Source: Desulfuromonas sp. SDB (lineage in GTDB: Bacteria; SDB-A). Taken from it: DNA of 12,551 nt. A program made the translations under genes and the position numbers. Each line of letters opens with the position of its first letter. Position 1 is the first letter of the stretch. The stretch lies in NCBI GenBank assembly GCA_001412365.1, contig LKUE01000205.1, positions 1 to 12,551 on the forward strand. Reading direction: 5' to 3'. A model generated the notes under the pieces. The model was given only the letters and a program-made list of their open reading frames with translations. It was not told the DNA's origin and did no database searches. Below are positions 7,310-12,551 of this stretch, piece by piece.

Positions 7310-8440
7310 ATGGATTTAAGCAATTTAAATAGTTACGGATTGACTGCTGATTTTCTGCAGGAATATGAAAACAGTTTAAAACAGATCCCTGATTGTTCAC
7401 CAGATGAATATCACTTGGCTAGAGTGACTTCAGTGCATAGAGGACTTTGTAAAATTGTAGAACCGGGAGGTGAAAAATCTGCTTATTTCAGCGCCAAAGG
7501 TCAGATAGAAAATGATAAGTCGGTTCAATTTCCGGCAGTAGGCGACTGGGTGGTTGTTGAATGTAACTACAATCATGCTACCGGAACCATTAGGAAAATA
7601 TTGCCCAGGACCAGTAAATTTTCCCGCAATATTTTTGATCGTAAACGACTCAAATGCAAAGCTGAAGAACAGGTAATTGCTGCAAATATTGATAAAACCT
7701 TTGTAGTTAATGCTTTAAATCATGATTTTAATACCAGCCGAATGGAAAGATATCTAACCATAGTATGGGATAGTGGATCGGTGCCCTATTTAATTTTAAA
7801 TAAAGCTGATCTATGTGGAGATGTTGAAGAAAAATTAGAGCAGGTAAAGGAAATCAGCTTTGGCTTGGAGGTGATTGTAACCAGTGCAACTGAGGACAGG
7901 GGGATTGAGCAGTTGAACAGTTGCATAAAACTTGGGGAAACCTGTATATTTTTGGGTTCTTCGGGGGTGGGAAAATCAAGCTTGATAAATCTCTTACTGA
8001 GTAAACCCCGGATCAAAGTAGAGGAAACCTCTGCCTACAGGGACAGAGGAAAACATACCACTACTTCCAGGTCAATGTATTTATTGCCCAGTGGAGGTTT
8101 GGTAATTGACACCCCCGGACTGAGAGGAATTCAATTGTGGACAGGTAATGCTGATTTAGGCGAAATATTTGCCGACATTGAGGAATTGCAGTCAAGGTGC
8201 AAATTTTCCAATTGTACCCATCAATCTGAGTCCGGTTGTGCAGTTCTTCAAGCTATTGAAACAGGGGATTTAACTTATAAGAGACTGCAGAACTACTTCA
8301 AAATGCAGCGGGAATTAAACTACATCCAGAGAAGAGCTGCTAAAAAAGCAGATCGAAAGCCTAGAATCAGCTATAAGCAGAAAATGAAGAATAAAACCAA
8401 GCACAAACATTATTTAAGATCTTATTACCCTGAATCCTGA
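7310..8440 (+). CDS. rsgA: Ribosome small-subunit-dependent GTPase A (RsgA/YjeQ family)
   Basis: RsgA is a circularly permuted GTPase that acts in late 30S subunit assembly, releasing assembly factors from the maturing particle. The 376-residue protein has an OB-fold region (about 36-100, with PAVGDWV at 75-81). The GTPase motifs follow in permuted order: NKAD (164-167), TSA (about 189-191), P-loop GSSGVGKS (216-223), RGKHTTT and DTPG (267-270). A zinc knuckle follows with C297, C302, H304 and C310. The C-terminus is very basic, as suits rRNA binding. It is somewhat longer than the usual 300-350 residues and starts with an L-x-x-YGL segment typical of the longer RsgA branch also found in Firmicutes and Bacteroidetes. 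The start is supported by GGAG at 7299-7302, 7 nt before ATG. It follows the leader region with two small ORFs. Confidence 0.95.
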   Translation: MDLSNLNSYGLTADFLQEYENSLKQIPDCSPDEYHLARVTSVHRGLCKIVEPGGEKSAYFSAKGQIENDKSVQFPAVGDWVVVECNYNHATGTIRKILPRTSKFSRNIFDRKRLKCKAEEQVIAANIDKTFVVNALNHDFNTSRMERYLTIVWDSGSVPYLILNKADLCGDVEEKLEQVKEISFGLEVIVTSATEDRGIEQLNSCIKLGETCIFLGSSGVGKSSLINLLLSKPRIKVEETSAYRDRGKHTTTSRSMYLLPSGGLVIDTPGLRGIQLWTGNADLGEIFADIEELQSRCKFSNCTHQSESGCAVLQAIETGDLTYKRLQNYFKMQRELNYIQRRAAKKADRKPRISYKQKMKNKTKHKHYLRSYYPES

Positions 8441-8448
8441 AAAAGGCT

Positions 8449-8482
8449 GGTTCCTGACCTGATTTAAGTCAGGTCAGGAACC
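8449..8482. terminator. Strong hairpin between convergent genes, terminator for both strands
   Basis: A perfect 14-bp stem (8449-8462 with 8469-8482) has a 6-nt loop. On the minus strand it is followed by AGCCTTTTT, so it is a good intrinsic terminator for the gene ending at 8489. On the plus strand it starts 9 nt after the rsgA stop but lacks a T run, so termination there would be less efficient. Confidence 0.8.
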
Positions 8483-8488
8483 GGATGA

Positions 8489-9052
8489 TTAAACACTAAA
8501 TCCCAGAATTAGTTGACCGCCTCTCACTGAGTGATATCCACCTCCTAAGATTACCTGGATAAAACGGTTAACTGGTAAATTAATATGCATTCCTCCGGAA
8601 TATGCTTTTTCCACCTGATAAGTTAAATTTCCTCCCTGGGGATAATAACTGCCATACCATTGATTGAAATACATTTCTCCATATCGTTGAAAGTAAAGCC
8701 CTCCTCCTGTGTATAGGGAAATGTAGGGGGAAGGATTTGCAAAAATCAAAAAATCAAAGCCCCATTGAGGTCCTACATATTTCTTGCCCACCCAGTCAAA
8801 GTCATAAGGATTATGGTAATAACCGTAGTTGAAAACATCCTGGGGATCTATATCCTGATTATCAATTATGCCGAATTCCATGCCTATTCCAGCATATTTA
8901 AATAATCTTTCTCTAAACCCGAAGCTAATGCTTAAGCCGGTACCGTTCCTTCTCTGATCTTCATAAAATCCCGGAGCTGTCCACAGCCCGAATTGAGCGG
9001 AAAGGCTTGTATATACAAGTAAAATAAGTAAGGTTAATTTAAACTTCATCAT
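8489..9052 (-). CDS. Small outer-membrane beta-barrel-like protein, unknown function
   Basis: This 187-residue protein has a clear signal peptide (1-19, cut at SLSA/QF). The mature part is rich in Gly, Tyr and Phe, with alternating hydrophobic and polar residues and repeated GGG turns (YTGGGLYF, ILGGGYH). It ends in GGQLILGFSV. This pattern suits an eight-strand-type barrel in the outer membrane, but I do not recognise the family. The two Met codons at 9052 and 9049 are both possible starts; no strong SD is seen. It has its own good promoter and terminator, so it is monocistronic. It converges on rsgA and diverges from the cyclase gene. Confidence 0.72.
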   Translation of the reverse strand: MMKFKLTLLILLVYTSLSAQFGLWTAPGFYEDQRRNGTGLSISFGFRERLFKYAGIGMEFGIIDNQDIDPQDVFNYGYYHNPYDFDWVGKKYVGPQWGFDFLIFANPSPYISLYTGGGLYFQRYGEMYFNQWYGSYYPQGGNLTYQVEKAYSGGMHINLPVNRFIQVILGGGYHSVRGGQLILGFSV

Positions 9053-9073
9053 GGTTGTATTGAATATAGTTTA

Positions 9074-9102
9074 ATTATATCAGGTTATATTTATTTCACC
9101 AA
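9074..9102 (-). promoter_or_regulatory. Promoter of the barrel-like protein gene
   Basis: On the minus strand, TTGGTG (9097-9102), 17 bp, then a perfect TATAAT (9074-9079). The start site would be near 9067, leaving a short leader of about 15 nt before the ATG at 9052. I see no comparably good plus-strand promoter in this gap for the cyclase gene. The best guess there is TTGAAT at 9107-9112 with a poorly spaced -10. Confidence 0.55.
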
Positions 9103-9159
9103 TGGCTTGAATGAAAAATATCTGTGAAAAAATATTAAAACTGTTTATTATTAAAATTG

Positions 9160-12100
9160 ATGGTCAGGTCATTAGTTCCAAAATTTATATTAGAAAAAAG
9201 TTCAATCCCTGTATATCAAGGTAGTTTTGAGGGGTTAGTTGTAGTTATTGATCTTAAGGGGTTTACTTCTCTGAGTGAAAAAATGATGACGGTGGGTAAA
9301 CAGGGAGTTGAGATACTATCTCAAATTATCAATCAGTTATTTGCTCCCTCCATTGAAATTATTTACCAGCATCAAGGATTTGTATCTTCTTTTGCCGGAG
9401 ATGCTTTCACTGCAATATTCCCTGTCCGCCAGGAAGGAATAACTCCTACTATTAATGGAGTTTTTGCAGTGAAAGAAGCATTCCAAAAACTATCTTCAGT
9501 GGATACGGAAGCTGGTCAATTTGATATTTCCATGAGGATGGGGTTGAGTAGAGGATTAGTGGATTGGCAGATTATTAAGGGCAATAAGTATCAGACCCAC
9601 CTGTTTTCCGGTGATGTTTTTAAAAGAAGCAATTATAACTGCGGACAGGCACAGGAAAATCAGGTAATTGCTGATTACAATTTATTGGAAGATATGCATG
9701 ATTTTGATACTTCGGTAATTGATGATCATGCAATTTCCATAAACAATTCAACAATTAAGATTTCAACTCATGATTATATTCATCAACCTGAACATGATGT
9801 TGATAAGTTAATTGATTTTTTTCCGTTAAGGCTTGTTACTTCTTCAATTACTGGAGAATACAGAGAAGTGACCAGTTGTTTTGTGGGGCTTAGGGAAAAT
9901 GAGGATGTTAAATCGAAAATTGAATTTATTCTGGAACTTTCTCTTTTTTACCAGGGTTATTTTAACAAAGTGGACTTCGGGGACAAAGGATATATAGCAC
10001 TGGTTCTATTTGGCGCTCCCTGGGGAGTGGAAAAGTCTGCAAGGAGAGCAGGTAATTTTAGCTTGGAATTAATTAGGAAATTTCCCGGAGAAGTTAAAAT
10101 TGGCATAACCTGGGGAAGAGCATTCACCGGATTTGTCGGTTGTGAAATTAGAGAAGAATACACCGGCATTGGAGTTTCTTTAAATTTAGCAGCTAGATTG
10201 TCGCAAATTGCCCAGTGGGGGCAAATATTAACTGATCAGGAATTCAATCAAAATATCAGCTCGGACTTCAACATTGAATTAGTAAAAGAAGCTCAAATTA
10301 AAGGATTTGAAAATTTAAAAAAAGTATATCAGTTAACTAAACTATCCAAAACAAAAATGCACAGTTTAAGAAAAGCACCCCGATTATTTGTGGGCAGAAC
10401 TTTGTCCCTGAACAAATTGACTGGACAGCTTAAAATTCTCCAAAACAGAAAATTTGCAGGGATAACCTTTGTAGTGGGAAGAGCGGGGATTGGGAAGACC
10501 GCCTTGATTGAACAGTTGCAAAGTAAAATAGAACCTGGAGGGGACGAAACAATTTTACAATGGATTGAACTTAAATGTGATGAGCTTTTGTCCAAAAGCT
10601 TTAATCCAATAATTTCTTATCTTAAAACCAGTTTGGATATTGATGAAGGATATTCAGCTGAACAAAACAAAAAGAATTTTAAAAAAAATTTTGAAGATTT
10701 ACTTTTAAATTTATCTAATAATCAGATTAAACAGGAATTAGCCAAAAATTCCTGGATTGTTGCCCGGTTTTTAGATATAGAAATTGAACCATGCAGTCCA
10801 GTCAGTGATCCTAAAATTTTGTACGATAATTTTATATTTTCAGTAAAAGATTTATTTAAAGGATTAGCTCTACACAAACCTCTGATTTTAGTAGTTGACG
10901 ATGGTCAGTGGATGGATGGAGATACCCAGAAACTTATAAATAATCTAATAAGAAATATTGTTGAAATTCCCCTGTGGATTATTATTTGTACTCGTGAAAA
11001 AAATTTATCGGCTAGATTAAATCTTGATCAGTCAGTTTCATCAGTTCAGGAAATATTTCTTGATGAACTGGACCAGACTAATTCAAAAATATTGATTAAT
11101 AATCTTTTATCAGAACAGGCAAATCAGGAAAATGCGGTTATTCCTGAGCAGAGTTTAAGTAAGATTTTTCAGACAACCCAGGGAAATCCCTTTTTCATTG
11201 AACAGCTGGTGTATTATTTATTTGAAAATAAAATTATCGATCGCAATTTTAATCTAATTCACTTTGACCAGATTGACATTCCCTCCAATATACATGAAAT
11301 CATTATAACCAGAATTGACCGGTTATCCGAAGATCTTAAGCAAGCTATACAAGTCGCTTCAGTTCTGGGGCGGGAATTTGCAGTGGAGATATTAACCGAA
11401 ATGTTGAAGGGATTGCCGGTGAGAAAATATCTAATTCAGGGAGAGCAGCAGCTTGTCTGGGAAGCGGTATCTGAAATTAAGTATATATTTAAACATGCCT
11501 TGATCAGAGAAGTAGCTTATCAGATGCAGTTAAAACAGAGAATAATAGAGTTGTATCTTTTAGCGGCAAAAATAATTGAAAATAGATTTCCTGGATATTC
11601 AGATGAGAGTGTGGGCAAACTTGCCTATCATTATTATAATGCTGAAATTGTGGAAAAAGCGGAGTTCTACCTGAATCAAGCAGCCCAGCGATCACTGGAA
11701 AAATTTAGAAATAGTGAGGGATTGAATTACCTGAACAAACTGAAAAATTATTATCATCGGGAAGGATTATTAGCTGATCCTCAAAATTATTTTAAGATCC
11801 TGCTTAAACTTAAAAGTGTTTATTTTAATATCGGTCAGATTGATAAATATAACCAGACAGTGAAAGAGATAATTGAAATTGCGGATGAATCAGATCTGGT
11901 TGAATGGAAAATTCGTGCGGGAATAGAGAATTTTAAATTGGTAATTGAATCGGGCATTTATGAACAAGCTTATGAAATTTTGCAAAATATTGAAAAACAC
12001 TTCGAAAATTTTACAGATAAAGTTTTATATGCCGAATACATTCATTGCCTGGCCTACTATTACGATATGATTTGTGATTATCCCCAAGCCCTAAACTATT

Positions 12101-12551
12101 ATCATCAGGAGTCTAAATTAGCTGAAAAATGTGGAAACTTCAAAAGCCAAGCCAGGGTTTTAGGAAATATTGGGGCAATATATATGGTTAGGGGTGATTT
12201 GAAAAAGGCTATAAACTACCTGCAAAAACAATTAGAAATAGCTGAACAACACAACTTGATTACCATAAAGATATCAGCGTTGAATAATATCGGCATCACC
12301 AATAAGGAAATGGGTGATTTTGAACGAGCTCTCCAATGCTATCAACAAAATTTAAACTACTCCTTGGAAAATGGCTATAAAAACGGGGCAAGTATGAGTT
12401 ATGGAAATATTGGTGAAATATACTTTTACCAGGATAAAAAAGAACTGGCTTTAGAGTACTTCCAAAAAAATCTTTATTTAGCCAGAGAATTAGGGGATGA
12501 GAAAACAGAAGGCAATATTTTATATAATATTTCCATAATTTATAATTTTAA
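9160..12551 (+). CDS. Soluble-adenylyl-cyclase-like protein: two class III cyclase domains, STAND/AAA NTPase, TPR repeats (partial)
   Basis: The frame stays open from ATG 9160 to the window end: 1130 codons, C-terminus missing. The layout matches mammalian soluble adenylyl cyclase (ADCY10). C1 (about 20-190) keeps both metal-binding aspartates, D31 in IDLKGFT and D81 in FAGDAF. C2 (about 225-380) keeps K270 (FNKV), T335 (EYT), N342 and R346 (NLAAR), the residues that hold ATP in ADCY10. An NTPase follows with Walker A G440-T447 (GRAGIGKT), Walker B LVVDD (577-581) then QWMD, and GNPFF at 675-679. TPR repeats run from about 830, with clear 40-residue units after 998. No TM or signal peptide, so it is cytosolic; it probably makes cAMP. 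In C1, S77 stands where human K95 lies, and N158 near human R176. No SD is seen. An upstream in-frame stop at 9136 limits the start, and the N-terminus fits the family. Confidence 0.9.
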   Translation, partial: MVRSLVPKFILEKSSIPVYQGSFEGLVVVIDLKGFTSLSEKMMTVGKQGVEILSQIINQLFAPSIEIIYQHQGFVSSFAGDAFTAIFPVRQEGITPTINGVFAVKEAFQKLSSVDTEAGQFDISMRMGLSRGLVDWQIIKGNKYQTHLFSGDVFKRSNYNCGQAQENQVIADYNLLEDMHDFDTSVIDDHAISINNSTIKISTHDYIHQPEHDVDKLIDFFPLRLVTSSITGEYREVTSCFVGLRENEDVKSKIEFILELSLFYQGYFNKVDFGDKGYIALVLFGAPWGVEKSARRAGNFSLELIRKFPGEVKIGITWGRAFTGFVGCEIREEYTGIGVSLNLAARLSQIAQWGQILTDQEFNQNISSDFNIELVKEAQIKGFENLKKVYQLTKLSKTKMHSLRKAPRLFVGRTLSLNKLTGQLKILQNRKFAGITFVVGRAGIGKTALIEQLQSKIEPGGDETILQWIELKCDELLSKSFNPIISYLKTSLDIDEGYSAEQNKKNFKKNFEDLLLNLSNNQIKQELAKNSWIVARFLDIEIEPCSPVSDPKILYDNFIFSVKDLFKGLALHKPLILVVDDGQWMDGDTQKLINNLIRNIVEIPLWIIICTREKNLSARLNLDQSVSSVQEIFLDELDQTNSKILINNLLSEQANQENAVIPEQSLSKIFQTTQGNPFFIEQLVYYLFENKIIDRNFNLIHFDQIDIPSNIHEIIITRIDRLSEDLKQAIQVASVLGREFAVEILTEMLKGLPVRKYLIQGEQQLVWEAVSEIKYIFKHALIREVAYQMQLKQRIIELYLLAAKIIENRFPGYSDESVGKLAYHYYNAEIVEKAEFYLNQAAQRSLEKFRNSEGLNYLNKLKNYYHREGLLADPQNYFKILLKLKSVYFNIGQIDKYNQTVKEIIEIADESDLVEWKIRAGIENFKLVIESGIYEQAYEILQNIEKHFENFTDKVLYAEYIHCLAYYYDMICDYPQALNYYHQESKLAEKCGNFKSQARVLGNIGAIYMVRGDLKKAINYLQKQLEIAEQHNLITIKISALNNIGITNKEMGDFERALQCYQQNLNYSLENGYKNGASMSYGNIGEIYFYQDKKELALEYFQKNLYLARELGDEKTEGNILYNISIIYNF

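Noticed and set aside
9111-9224. 37-codon ORF starting at ATG 9111 and overlapping the cyclase start in another frame
   Set aside because: No SD, no recognisable sequence, and it overlaps the well-supported N-terminus of the cyclase protein.
10329-10595. Minus-strand ORF inside the cyclase-ATPase gene
   Set aside because: It lies opposite the Walker A region of a strongly supported coding frame and has no family features; the same holds for the other short frames opposite the large genes.

Overview
The window is AT-rich bacterial DNA with short intergenic gaps, mixed use of Shine-Dalgarno (SD) sites, many exported proteins and no sign of phage, transposon, rRNA, tRNA or CRISPR. A GIN-domain (DUF2807) protein, DUF3298 proteins, a small outer-membrane-barrel-like protein and a large cyclase-ATPase-TPR protein together suggest a Gram-negative member of the Bacteroidetes/Fibrobacteres/Cloacimonadota neighbourhood. 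That placement is inferred from gene content alone and is weak.

Left block (240-6017, minus strand): four genes with gaps of only 10-18 bp form one probable operon. In transcription order they encode a DUF3298 lipoprotein, a GIN/DUF2807 beta-solenoid protein, a second DUF3298 protein with a plain signal peptide, and a giant CPBP (Rce1-like) membrane protease. The protease is an internal tandem duplication: an extracytoplasmic domain plus a CPBP membrane domain, twice, with catalytic residues only in the first copy. All four products act at or across the cell envelope. A promoter candidate lies in the divergent gap before 6142, bracketed by a 9-bp inverted repeat. The operon's 3' end carries two interlocked inverted repeats around the last stop codon.

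Middle block (6142-8440, plus strand): a two-TM protein of unknown function, with a good promoter only a few bases before its start codon, precedes an rsgA-type GTPase gene. The 259 bp between them hold a near-consensus promoter, two very short ORFs (14 and 15 codons) each with an excellent SD, and four segments that can pair in mutually exclusive ways. This looks like a leader-peptide or attenuator region for rsgA. A 14-bp perfect hairpin at 8449-8482 separates rsgA from the convergent gene that follows.

Right block (8489-12551): a small exported barrel-like protein on the minus strand has a TATAAT promoter. Divergent to it is a long plus-strand gene that runs off the window end. Its product has the layout of mammalian soluble adenylyl cyclase: two class III cyclase domains, a STAND/AAA-type NTPase, then TPR repeats. 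The four C2 nucleotide-binding residues are present, as are the two C1 metal-binding aspartates. The two C1 residues that bind bicarbonate in the human enzyme appear to be replaced.

Strongest points for follow-up: the rsgA leader, the half-dead duplicated CPBP protease in its envelope operon, and the soluble-cyclase homologue.
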